64,000 nt of DNA, taken from assembly GCF_016900045.1 (NCBI RefSeq), contig NZ_JACSNP010000007.1, positions 28,755-92,754 on the forward strand, read 5' to 3'. How positions within the stretch are numbered: position 1 is the stretch's first letter; each line of letters opens with the position of its first letter. The stretch is from Fusobacterium mortiferum. GTDB lineage: Bacteria; Fusobacteriota; Fusobacteriia; Fusobacteriales; Fusobacteriaceae. Positions 45,415 to 53,791 of this stretch are shown here, in pieces. The notes under the pieces were generated by a model. That model was not told the origin of the DNA and made no database searches. It was given only the letters and a program-made list of their open reading frames with translations. The translations under genes were made by a program, and so were the position numbers.

Positions 45415-45451
45415 ATGACTGACTTATGATTTTAGCAGGAGGGAAGAGTAG

Positions 45452-46519
45452 ATGAAGGATTTCATATCTATTAAAGATTTGACAAAAGAAGAGATACTGG
45501 AAGTTTTAGAAGTAGCTAGTGAACTTTCTCAAAAACCAGAGCCAGAGTTGGCTAAAGGGAAAATAGTGGGGAGTTTATTCTTTGAACCTTCAACAAGAAC
45601 AAGATTATCATTTACATCAGCAGCATACAGAATGGGAGCTCAAGTATTAGGATTTGATTCTCCAGATGCAACATCATTAAAAAAGGGAGAATCTCTGAGA
45701 GATACAATTAAAATGGTAGAAGCTTATTCAGATGTAATTGTTATGAGACACTATATAGAGGGATCAGCAAAATTTGCTTCTGAAATCTCAAATAATCCTA
45801 TTATTAATGCTGGAGATGGAGCAAATGAACACCCTAGTCAAACTCTTCTAGATCTGTTTACAATAAAGAAGGAACTAGGAAGAATAGAGAATATAAAAAT
45901 AGCTTTTGTAGGTGATTTAAAATATGGAAGAACTGTTCATTCACTAACTAAAGCTTTAGAGATGTTCAATGGAGAGTTTTACTTTATAGCTCCAGATTCA
46001 ATTCAGATTCCTGAATATATTACAAAAGAATTAGACCAAAAGGGAATGAAATATCATATTTGTTCAGAGTATGAGCCAATCTTAAAAGAGATTGATGTCT
46101 TATATATGACAAGAATTCAAAGAGAGAGATTTGATGATATAGAAGAATATAATAAGGTAAGTGGTGTTTATAAGATATCAACGGATACTATCTTAGGTAA
46201 ATGTCAAGAGCATATGATAATTCTACATCCATTACCAAGAGTAGATGAGATAAATATAGATTTAGATAATACAAAGCACGCACTATATTTTAAGCAAGCA
46301 GCTAATGGAGTTCCTACAAGGGAAGCTATGTATGCTTTAGCTATGGGATTAAAAGCTTCTAAGGCATCTAAAAAAGTAGAAAATGACAAGATAGAGAAAA
46401 ATACTTCAATAGTTTGCAAAAATCCTAAGTGTGTAACTCACTTTGAAGAGACAGAGAATAAAGTTGTAGTAAAAGAGTATGGAAGATTCTGTCACTACTG
46501 TGGAAAAGAGATAAAATAG
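45452..46519 (+). CDS. pyrB: Aspartate carbamoyltransferase fused to PyrI-type zinc domain
   Basis: Residues 1-305 are the ATCase catalytic chain, joining carbamoyl phosphate and aspartate: FFEPSTRTRLSFTSAAYRMG, HPSQTLLDL and HPLPRVDEI are intact. After a Lys-rich linker, the last 37 residues carry C322-x4-C327-x19-C347-x2-C350, the zinc ligand arrangement of the E. coli regulatory chain PyrI (C-x4-C ... C-x2-C). The nucleotide-binding allosteric domain of PyrI is absent. So this is a PyrB with only the zinc contact domain of PyrI fused to its C-terminus. First gene of pyrBKDFCE after the attenuator. Confidence 0.95.
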   Translation: MKDFISIKDLTKEEILEVLEVASELSQKPEPELAKGKIVGSLFFEPSTRTRLSFTSAAYRMGAQVLGFDSPDATSLKKGESLRDTIKMVEAYSDVIVMRHYIEGSAKFASEISNNPIINAGDGANEHPSQTLLDLFTIKKELGRIENIKIAFVGDLKYGRTVHSLTKALEMFNGEFYFIAPDSIQIPEYITKELDQKGMKYHICSEYEPILKEIDVLYMTRIQRERFDDIEEYNKVSGVYKISTDTILGKCQEHMIILHPLPRVDEINIDLDNTKHALYFKQAANGVPTREAMYALAMGLKASKASKKVENDKIEKNTSIVCKNPKCVTHFEETENKVVVKEYGRFCHYCGKEIK

Positions 46520-46546
46520 TTTATTTATATAGATTTGGGAGGAGAA

Positions 46547-47353
46547 ATGTTTTTAGAAAATTGTGAAATTTTAGAAAACAAAGTAGTTGCTGGTCATAAC
46601 TACCTAATGAGAGTAAAGGGAGATAAGACAGTTCAAGCTGCTAAGGCAGGGCAATTTTATATGTTACAATGTAAAAATGGTGTTTACTTCTTAAGAAGAC
46701 CAATCAGCTTACATTATGCAGATAAAGAGAATAATATATTAGAGTTCTACTATGAAATAAAAGGTGGAGGAACTAAAGATTTAGCTTCTATGAAAGCTGG
46801 AGAATTAATCAATATTCAAGGACCACTAGGAACTGGATTTACTACTGAACTATCAGGAAAAGAGTTATTAGTAGTAGGTGGAGGTATGGGAATGGCTCCT
46901 ATGAAACTATTAATAGAGGTTCTAGCAAAAAATAATAAGGTTACTTATATAGCTGGTGGAAGAAATAAGGTAGCTATGGAGATAATGTCAAACTTTGATT
47001 TAAATGGTATTGAGCATTACATAACAACTGATGATGGTTCTGTTGGGATACATGGAAATGTTATAGTAAAGATGGAAGAGCTTATGAAAGATAAGAAATT
47101 TGATATGGTATTTACATGTGGACCTCAAAAAATGATGGAAGCTGTAGCTAAAACAGCAAAGAAATTTGATACAAAATGTGAAATTTCTCTAGAAGCTAGA
47201 ATGGCTTGTGGAGTAAAGGCTTGTGTAGGTTGCTCAATCAAGACAAAATTTGGAATGAAAAAAGTGTGTCATGATGGACCAGTATTTGATTCTGAAACTA
47301 TTGTAGATTTCGATCCAGTAGTGGCAAAAAATGAAACTTGTTGTGGAAATTAA
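46547..47353 (+). CDS. pyrK: Dihydroorotate dehydrogenase B electron-transfer subunit
   Basis: A 268-residue flavo-iron-sulfur protein that links PyrD to NAD+. The FAD-binding motif FLRRPISLH, the NAD-binding VGGGMGMAPMK and the C-terminal [2Fe-2S] cysteines in CGVKACVGCSIK plus KKVCHDGPVF are present. ATG 46547, preceded by GGGAGGAG, is chosen over TTG 46535. It lies between pyrB and pyrD, overlapping in spacing with the latter, and indicates NAD+-dependent class 1B DHODH. Confidence 0.95.
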   Translation: MFLENCEILENKVVAGHNYLMRVKGDKTVQAAKAGQFYMLQCKNGVYFLRRPISLHYADKENNILEFYYEIKGGGTKDLASMKAGELINIQGPLGTGFTTELSGKELLVVGGGMGMAPMKLLIEVLAKNNKVTYIAGGRNKVAMEIMSNFDLNGIEHYITTDDGSVGIHGNVIVKMEELMKDKKFDMVFTCGPQKMMEAVAKTAKKFDTKCEISLEARMACGVKACVGCSIKTKFGMKKVCHDGPVFDSETIVDFDPVVAKNETCCGN

Positions 47354-47369
47354 TTTGTTGGAGGAAAAG

Positions 47370-48287
47370 ATGAACAGATTACAAACTAAATTTTTAGGAG
47401 TAGATTTTAAAAATCCAATAGTAACTTCTTCTGGTTGTTTTGGATTTGGATTAGAGTATAAAGATTATTTCGACCCAAATATCTTAGGTGGAATAGGAAT
47501 AAAGGGATTAACTGTAGAGCCAAGAGATGGAAACTATGGAACAAGAATAGCTGAAACTCCAGCTGGAATGTTAAACTGTGTAGGACTAGAGAACCCAGGA
47601 ATTGATTATTTTGAATCTCACATATTACCTGAGATGAAAGCTCAAGGAATAACTACTAATATAATTGCTAATATCAATGGTAAAACTGTAGAAGAGTATA
47701 TAGAGATAGCTAAAAGAGTGGATAAAATTCCTGAAATAGCAGTAGTTGAATTAAATATCTCTTGCCCAAATGTAAAAGATGGAGGAATGGCTTTTGGAGC
47801 TAATCCAGAGGTAGCAGCTAGAGTAACTAGAGAGGTAAGAAAAGTAACTTCAAAACCATTAGTAGTAAAACTTTCTCCAAACGTAACTGATATAGCTGGT
47901 ATAGCTAAGATAGTAGAGGAAAATGGTGCAGACGCTGTATCATTAATAAATACTTTACTAGGAATGGTAATAGATATAAGAACTAAAAAACCTGTACTTG
48001 GAAATACTTTTGGTGGATTTTCAGGACCAGCTGTAAAACCAGTAGCTGTAAGAATGGTATATCAAGTATATAAAGCAGTAAATATTCCAATTATTGGAAT
48101 GGGAGGAATTGCTAGTGTAGAAGATGCTCTTGAATTTATAATGGCTGGAGCTTCTATGGTATCATTAGGTTCAGCAATTTTCTCTAATCCAATGTTAGCT
48201 GTAGAAGTAGCAGAAGGATTACAAAAATATTGTGAAGAAAATGGATTAAATAATATAAGTGAGCTAGTAGGAGCTGCTCATAGATAA
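47370..48287 (+). CDS. pyrD: Dihydroorotate dehydrogenase, class 1B catalytic subunit
   Basis: A 305-residue FMN enzyme that oxidises dihydroorotate to orotate. NISCPNVKDGG holds the catalytic Cys of class 1 enzymes, and IIGMGGIASVEDALEF binds FMN phosphate. ATG 47370 follows GGAGG. The open frame extends upstream into pyrK, but that start has no RBS. Works with PyrK encoded just before it. Confidence 0.96.
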   Translation: MNRLQTKFLGVDFKNPIVTSSGCFGFGLEYKDYFDPNILGGIGIKGLTVEPRDGNYGTRIAETPAGMLNCVGLENPGIDYFESHILPEMKAQGITTNIIANINGKTVEEYIEIAKRVDKIPEIAVVELNISCPNVKDGGMAFGANPEVAARVTREVRKVTSKPLVVKLSPNVTDIAGIAKIVEENGADAVSLINTLLGMVIDIRTKKPVLGNTFGGFSGPAVKPVAVRMVYQVYKAVNIPIIGMGGIASVEDALEFIMAGASMVSLGSAIFSNPMLAVEVAEGLQKYCEENGLNNISELVGAAHR

Positions 48288-48305
48288 TTTAGAAGGAGTT
48301 TATTT

Positions 48306-49034
48306 ATGTATAGTGCTAAGGATAGAATGATAATAGCTTTGGATTTTCCAACAGCAGATCAAGCAAAGGAGCTTGTAGAAAAAATTGGTGATGGAGCAAC
48401 TTTCTATAAAGTTGGATTAGAACTTTTCTTAAACTCAAAGGGAGAGATAATAGAGTATCTTGCAGCTAAAGGGAAGAAAGTTTTCTTAGATTTAAAATTC
48501 CACGATATTCCAAATACAACAGCTATGGCTTCAGTTTTTGCTGCTAAGCAAAATGTATTTATGTTCAATGTACACGCTAGTGGTGGAAAAAAAATGATGT
48601 CTAAGGTTGCTGAAGAGGTTAAAAAGATAAATCAAGATAACCTTGTAATAGGAGTTACTGTATTAACAAGTTTATCAGTAGAAGATGTAGAGGAAACATT
48701 CCAGTCAAAACTTTCTCTTGCTGATTTAGCTCTAAACTGGGCGAAGCTAGTAAAAACTTCAGGATTAGATGGAGTAGTATGCTCACCATGGGAAGCAAAA
48801 TTAATAAAAGATACTTGTGGAAAAGATTTTAAAACTGTATGTCCAGGAGTAAGACCAAAATGGTCAGCAACAAATGATCAAGAGAGAATAATGACTCCAA
48901 AAGATGCTATAATAAATGGATGTGATTTCTTAGTAGTGGGAAGACCAATAACTAAAAATGAAGATCCAGCTAAGGCAGCTCAAATGGTAGAAGCTGAAAT
49001 TTTAGAAGGAATGAAAGAGGCAGGATTATGCTAA
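48306..49034 (+). CDS. pyrF: Orotidine-5'-phosphate decarboxylase
   Basis: A 242-residue TIM-barrel enzyme of the last UMP step. The catalytic DLKFHDIPNT motif and the phosphate-binding PGVRPKWSATNDQERIM segment are present. The length suits the bacterial PyrF group I. GAAGGAG lies before the ATG, and the gene overlaps pyrC by 7 bp. Confidence 0.96.
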   Translation: MYSAKDRMIIALDFPTADQAKELVEKIGDGATFYKVGLELFLNSKGEIIEYLAAKGKKVFLDLKFHDIPNTTAMASVFAAKQNVFMFNVHASGGKKMMSKVAEEVKKINQDNLVIGVTVLTSLSVEDVEETFQSKLSLADLALNWAKLVKTSGLDGVVCSPWEAKLIKDTCGKDFKTVCPGVRPKWSATNDQERIMTPKDAIINGCDFLVVGRPITKNEDPAKAAQMVEAEILEGMKEAGLC

Positions 49035-50242
49035 TAAAAAACTGTAAAGTTCTAATTGATGGAGTAGAAAAAATTACAGATATATTAATAGAGAATGAAA
49101 AAATAGTAAAAATATCTGAAAATATTCAAGAAGAAACTTCTCAAGTTATTGAGGCTGAAGGGAAATGGGTAATTCCAGGTGTTGTAGATGTACACTGTCA
49201 TATGAGAGATCCGGGACTTTCTCATAAAGAGGATTTTACAACAGGAAGTATGGCGTGTGCTAGAGGTGGAGTTACCACTTTTATAGATATGCCAAATACG
49301 GTTCCAGCTGTTACAACTGCTGATATATTGAGGAATAAAAGAGCTATGATGAGTGGAAAATCATATGTAGATTATGGATTCAATTTTGGTGGAAGTAGAA
49401 ATGATAACAGTGAAGAGATAAAACAAATTATTGATGAAGTGGCATCTACAAAGATATTTTTAAATATGTCTACTGGGGATATGCTGATAACAGAAGATAA
49501 GGTTATCGAAAATATTTTTAGAGAATCAAAAATTATATCAGTACATGCTGAAGAGGAAATGGTAGCTAAGGCTATTGAGCTTTGTGAAAAATATAATAAA
49601 CCATTATACCTATGTCATCTTTCAAAGGCTAGTGAAGCTAAGATGTTAAAAGAAGCTAAGGCTAGAGGATTAAAAGTATATGGAGAGGTTACTCCACACC
49701 ATCTGTTTTTAAATGTTGATGATGTAAATGCAGATGAGAGAAGTTCTATGTTACTTAGAATGAAGCCGGAATTAAAGACAAAAGAGGATAATGAAGAGTT
49801 ATGGAAAGCATTAGCTGATGGAACTATTGATGCTATAGGAACTGACCACGCTCCACATCTAATTGAAGAAAAGTTAGCAAAATTAACTTTTGGAATACCT
49901 GGAGTGGAAAATTCTCTTGAAATGATGTTAAAAGGTGTAGATGAAGGAAAAATCTCGATGGAGAGATTAATCGAGGTAATGTGTACAAGACCAGCTGAAA
50001 TTTTTAATATAAAAAATAAAGGAAAGATTGAAGTTGGATATGATGCTGACTTAGTAATAATAGATAGAGATGACAAGTCAGAAATAAAAAATGATAAAGT
50101 AATAACTAAAGCAAACTGGACACCATATGAAAAATTCAATAGAGGTGGAAGAGTTATTACAACAATTTTAAGAGGTCAGATAATATATTCAAATAAAGAG
50201 TTTTATGGAAGATATGGGAGGGAAATTAATTATCATGAGTAG
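49028..50242 (+). CDS. pyrC: Dihydroorotase
   Basis: A 404-residue amidohydrolase (class I dihydroorotase) forming dihydroorotate. The zinc ligands are in DVHCHMRDPGLSHKED (HxH), later His residues at SVHAEEE and YLCHLSKASEA, and GTDHAPHLIEEK. Starts at ATG 49028 overlapping pyrF, and its end overlaps pyrE, so these genes are translationally coupled. Confidence 0.96.
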   Translation: MLIKNCKVLIDGVEKITDILIENEKIVKISENIQEETSQVIEAEGKWVIPGVVDVHCHMRDPGLSHKEDFTTGSMACARGGVTTFIDMPNTVPAVTTADILRNKRAMMSGKSYVDYGFNFGGSRNDNSEEIKQIIDEVASTKIFLNMSTGDMLITEDKVIENIFRESKIISVHAEEEMVAKAIELCEKYNKPLYLCHLSKASEAKMLKEAKARGLKVYGEVTPHHLFLNVDDVNADERSSMLLRMKPELKTKEDNEELWKALADGTIDAIGTDHAPHLIEEKLAKLTFGIPGVENSLEMMLKGVDEGKISMERLIEVMCTRPAEIFNIKNKGKIEVGYDADLVIIDRDDKSEIKNDKVITKANWTPYEKFNRGGRVITTILRGQIIYSNKEFYGRYGREINYHE

Positions 50243-50858
50243 AGCAAAAGATGTAGCAAAATCACTATTAAGTACAGGAGCTGTAAAATTAAATGTAAAG
50301 GAGCCATTTACATTTGTATCTGGAATCAAAAGTCCAATATACTGTGACAACAGAAAAATGATAGGATATCCAGTTGAAAGACAAGTAGTAGTAGATGAGT
50401 TTGTAAAAAAATTATCAGAAAAAGATTTTGATGTAGTAGCAGGAACTGCAACAGCTGGAATTCCTTGGGCAGCTTTTATAGCTCAAGCTATGAATAAACC
50501 AATGAGTTACATAAGAGGAGAAAAGAAAGCTCATGGAGCAGGAAGACAAATAGAGGGAGCAGATTTCGAAGGGAAAAAAGTTATCGTAATTGAAGACTTA
50601 ATATCTACAGGAGGAAGCTCTATAAAAGCTGTTGAAGCTGCAAGAAATGAAGGAGCTACAGAGGTAGAAGTAGTAGCTATATTCTCATATGAATTTGAAA
50701 AAGCGTATAAAAACTTTGGAGAGAAAAATATAAAATGGGAAACTTTATCTAACTTTACAGCATTATTAGAGTTAGCTAAAGAGGAAAAATATTTAACAGA
50801 AGAGGAAGCTGAAATAGCTGCATCTTGGAATAAAAATACAGATACATGGGGAAGATAG
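50235..50858 (+). CDS. pyrE: Orotate phosphoribosyltransferase
   Basis: A 207-residue PRTase that joins orotate and PRPP. The PRPP loop VIVIEDLISTGGSSIKA and the upstream YIRGEKKAHGAGRQIEG loop are intact. ATG 50235 overlaps the pyrC stop; GGGAGGG is about 12 bases upstream, so in-frame ATGs at 50214 or 50205 remain possible. Last gene of the pyr operon. No strong terminator was seen before the next promoter. Confidence 0.95.
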   Translation: MSRAKDVAKSLLSTGAVKLNVKEPFTFVSGIKSPIYCDNRKMIGYPVERQVVVDEFVKKLSEKDFDVVAGTATAGIPWAAFIAQAMNKPMSYIRGEKKAHGAGRQIEGADFEGKKVIVIEDLISTGGSSIKAVEAARNEGATEVEVVAIFSYEFEKAYKNFGEKNIKWETLSNFTALLELAKEEKYLTEEEAEIAASWNKNTDTWGR

Positions 50859-50867
50859 TAAAAGCTC

Positions 50868-50896
50868 TTGACTTTTAATAAAAACTATGATATTAT
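50868..50896 (+). promoter_or_regulatory. Promoter of the Mn riboswitch transcript
   Basis: TTGACT (50868-50873), 17-bp spacer and TATTAT (50891-50896) preceded by TGA. Confidence 0.65.
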
Positions 50897-50927
50897 TAGA
50901 ATGTAAATAAGATAGAAAGATAGTAGT

Positions 50928-51019
50928 ATTAAGAGGGAGTAGTTAAAAATATAGTATCAACATCACGGAGTCTAGGACTTTCTGGTACTGTATACCCAAG
51001 TGGTAACAAGACTTTTAAT
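50928..51019 (+). ncRNA. yybP-ykoY Mn2+ riboswitch
   Basis: P1 can form between ATTAAGAG (50928-50935) and CTTTTAAT (51012-51019). The conserved GGGAGTAG follows P1, then ATCAACATCAC, the CTTTCTGG segment and finally AACAAGACTTTT. These match the two conserved internal loops and the CAAGAC-CUUU 3' strand of the yybP-ykoY aptamer, which senses Mn2+. The P1 3' strand overlaps the terminator 5' arm, so Mn2+ binding should allow readthrough into the downstream ATPase gene. Confidence 0.85.
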
Positions 51020-51057
51020 ACGGAGTTTTATATACTTCGTATTGAAAGTCTTTTTTT
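51008..51057 (+). terminator. Mn riboswitch expression-platform terminator
   Basis: A 19-bp stem (51008-51026 with 51034-51052, two G-U pairs) and a T-tract to 51057. It is mutually exclusive with riboswitch P1. Confidence 0.9.
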
Positions 51058-51094
51058 ATTAATTAACAATAATTAAAAATATGAAGGAGGATTT

Positions 51095-53689
51095 ATGAAA
51101 AATTATTTTTCAAAGTCAAAAGAGGAAATTTTAAAAGAGTTTCAAGTAACAGAAAAAGGTTTGACTAGTAATGAGGTAAAGGAAAGATTAAAAAAGTATG
51201 GGAAAAACCAATTAAATGAGGAGGAAAAAGTTAGTACTTTACAAGTATTTTTATCACAGTTTAAAGATTTTCTTGTAATTATTTTAATAATTGCTTCAAT
51301 TATTTCAGCAATATCAGGGAATATAGAGAGTACAATAGTTATTCTTGTGGTAATTATTATTAATGCAATATTAGGAACAGTTCAACATATTAAAGCTGAA
51401 GAATCAATAAATAGTTTAAAATCTTTATCATCTCCTAAGACTAAAGTTTTAAGAAATGGAGAAAAGATAGAGCTTTCATCTGAAGAGATAGTTCCAGGAG
51501 ATATAATTTTTATAGAGGCAGGAGATTTAGTACCTGCTGATGGTAGAGTATTAGAAAGTTTTTCACTTTTAGTAAATGAAAGTTCTCTTACTGGTGAATC
51601 TGAAGGAGTAGAAAAAAGAAGTGAAGTAATACCAGCAAATGAATTAGCATTAGGAGATCAAAAAAATATGGTATTCTCTGGTAGTTTAGTAAGTTATGGT
51701 AGAGGGGTAATACTAGTAACAGCTACTGGTATGAATACTGAATTAGGAAAGATAGCAAAATTATTAGAATCGACAAAGGAGAAAACAACTCCATTACAAG
51801 TTTCTTTAGATAATTTTGGTAAGAAATTGTCATTAGGTATAATTTTACTATGTGGAGTAATATTTGCAATCAATTTATTCCATGGAGTAAAAATATTAGA
51901 TTCTTTAATGTTTGCAGTGGCTTTAGCTGTTGCAGCTATTCCAGAGGCACTTAGTTCAATAGTAACAATTGTATTAGCTATAGGAACACAAAAATTATCA
52001 AAAGAGAATGCTATTATTAAAAATTTAAAATCTGTAGAAGCTTTAGGGTGTGTAGGAGTAATATGCTCTGATAAAACAGGAACACTTACACAAAATAAAA
52101 TGACAGTAAAAAAAGTTTATGTCAATGGAAAAATAGTAGAGGAAAATGGATTAGATTCTAATCAAATGGCAGAAGATATTATATTAAAACAATCAATTTT
52201 ATGTAATGATGCTACAAATGAAGTAGGGGATCCAACTGAGATAGCTCTAATAAATTTAGCTGAAAAATATGATATTGATTATAGAGAATTAAAAGATAGA
52301 TATCCACGTTTATCTGAAATACCATTTGATTCTGATAGAAAACTTATGAGTACTCTACATGAAATTGATGGAAAAATGGTAATGTTAACAAAGGGAGCTC
52401 TAGACTCATTACTTCCAAGATTTAAATCTATATTAGAGAATAATGAAATAAGAGAAATTACAAAAGATGATATAAAAAATATAGAAAAAGTAAATAATAC
52501 TTTTGCTGAAACAGGACTTAGAGTATTAACTTATGGTTATAAGATTTTAGAGTGTGAAAAAGATATATGTCATGAGGATGAGAATGGATATATATTTGTA
52601 GGATTAGTAGGAATGATTGATCCACCAAGAGTTGAATCAAAAGAAGCTGTAGCAAAATGTATAATGGCAGGAATTAAACCAGTAATGATAACTGGAGACC
52701 ATAAAGTAACTGCTAGAACAATAGCTAAAGAGATAGGAATTTATCAAGAGGGAGATAACGTATTAGAAGGTGTAGATGTAGAGAGAATGTCTGATGAAGA
52801 ATTAAGAGAAAAAGTAGAGCATACATCTGTATATGCTAGAGTATCTCCTGAACATAAAATAAGAATAGTAACTGCATGGCAATCTTTAGGAAAAATTTGT
52901 GCTATGACTGGAGATGGAGTTAACGATGCTCCAGCTTTAAAAAGAGCAGACATAGGAATAGCAATGGGAATAACAGGAACAGAGGTTTCTAAAGATGCTG
53001 CCTCTATGATACTTGCTGATGATAACTTCTCTACTATTGTTAAAGCTGTAACAACAGGAAGAAACATTTATGCTAATATAAAAAATTCAATAAGATTTTT
53101 ACTTTCAGGAAATACTGCTGCAATTTTAGCTGTAATTTACTCTTCTTTTGCTGGATTACCAGTAATATTTGCTCCAGTACATCTTTTATTTATAAATCTA
53201 TTAACAGATAGCTTACCAGCTATTGCTATTGGAATGGAGCCATCACATGGAGAAGTTTTAAAGGAAAAACCAAGAGATCCAAAAGAACCAATTCTTACTC
53301 AAGCTCTTTCAGGTAAAATTTTAACAGAAGGGTTATTAATAGCTATTTTTGTAATGATAGGATTTTATCTTGGATATGGTGAAATGCACGATGCTTTAAA
53401 AGGAAGTACAATGGCTTTTGCTGTGTTATGTTTAGCTAGACTATTCCACGGATTTAACTGTAGAGGAAATAGTTCAATTTTTGGTTTAGGATTTATGAGT
53501 AATCCATTTTCAGTAGTTGCCTTTTTAATAGGATTTGTTTTATTAAGTGGCGTTTTAATGATACCAGCATTACACGGAATATTTGAAGTAGCTCCATTAG
53601 GAATAAATGAGATTGTATCTATATATGGATTAGCTTTTATTCCAACTGTTATTATACAAGTTGCTAAATATATTAAATATAGAAGATAA
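51095..53689 (+). CDS. Ca2+/Mn2+-type P2A P-type ATPase
   Basis: An 864-residue P2A-ATPase (PMR1/YloB/YoaB-like). The cation N-domain precedes TGES in the actuator, phosphorylation DKTGTLTQNKM and the hinge MTGDGVNDAPALKRADIGIA. TM4 holds AIPEALS and TM6 NLLTDSLPAIAIG, the single-site pattern of Ca/Mn pumps. It exports Ca2+ and/or Mn2+ from the cytosol. The Mn2+ riboswitch upstream supports Mn2+ export. GAAGGAGG precedes the ATG. Monocistronic or the start of a unit with the ParA-like gene after a terminator. Confidence 0.93.
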   Translation: MKNYFSKSKEEILKEFQVTEKGLTSNEVKERLKKYGKNQLNEEEKVSTLQVFLSQFKDFLVIILIIASIISAISGNIESTIVILVVIIINAILGTVQHIKAEESINSLKSLSSPKTKVLRNGEKIELSSEEIVPGDIIFIEAGDLVPADGRVLESFSLLVNESSLTGESEGVEKRSEVIPANELALGDQKNMVFSGSLVSYGRGVILVTATGMNTELGKIAKLLESTKEKTTPLQVSLDNFGKKLSLGIILLCGVIFAINLFHGVKILDSLMFAVALAVAAIPEALSSIVTIVLAIGTQKLSKENAIIKNLKSVEALGCVGVICSDKTGTLTQNKMTVKKVYVNGKIVEENGLDSNQMAEDIILKQSILCNDATNEVGDPTEIALINLAEKYDIDYRELKDRYPRLSEIPFDSDRKLMSTLHEIDGKMVMLTKGALDSLLPRFKSILENNEIREITKDDIKNIEKVNNTFAETGLRVLTYGYKILECEKDICHEDENGYIFVGLVGMIDPPRVESKEAVAKCIMAGIKPVMITGDHKVTARTIAKEIGIYQEGDNVLEGVDVERMSDEELREKVEHTSVYARVSPEHKIRIVTAWQSLGKICAMTGDGVNDAPALKRADIGIAMGITGTEVSKDAASMILADDNFSTIVKAVTTGRNIYANIKNSIRFLLSGNTAAILAVIYSSFAGLPVIFAPVHLLFINLLTDSLPAIAIGMEPSHGEVLKEKPRDPKEPILTQALSGKILTEGLLIAIFVMIGFYLGYGEMHDALKGSTMAFAVLCLARLFHGFNCRGNSSIFGLGFMSNPFSVVAFLIGFVLLSGVLMIPALHGIFEVAPLGINEIVSIYGLAFIPTVIIQVAKYIKYRR

Positions 53690-53699
53690 TATAAAATGG

Positions 53700-53728
53700 T
53701 TGAAATCATACCAAAAGTGTGTTAAAAT
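53700..53728 (+). promoter_or_regulatory. Possible promoter of the AbrB-ParA module
   Basis: TTGAAA (53700-53705), 17-bp spacer and TAAAAT (53723-53728). A terminator follows before the gene, so the element may serve an attenuated transcript or be fortuitous. Confidence 0.45.
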
Positions 53729-53744
53729 ATCTATAACAAAAACT

Positions 53745-53776
53745 AACTAAGTCGCATTCATGCGACTTAGTTTTTT
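53745..53776 (+). terminator. Strong hairpin terminator
   Basis: Perfect 12-bp stem AACTAAGTCGCA (53745-53756) with TGCGACTTAGTT (53761-53772), a 4-nt loop and six T. It ends the ATPase transcript, but also lies between the candidate promoter and the ParA-like gene. Confidence 0.9.
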
Positions 53777-53791
53777 ATAGAGGAGTTGCAA

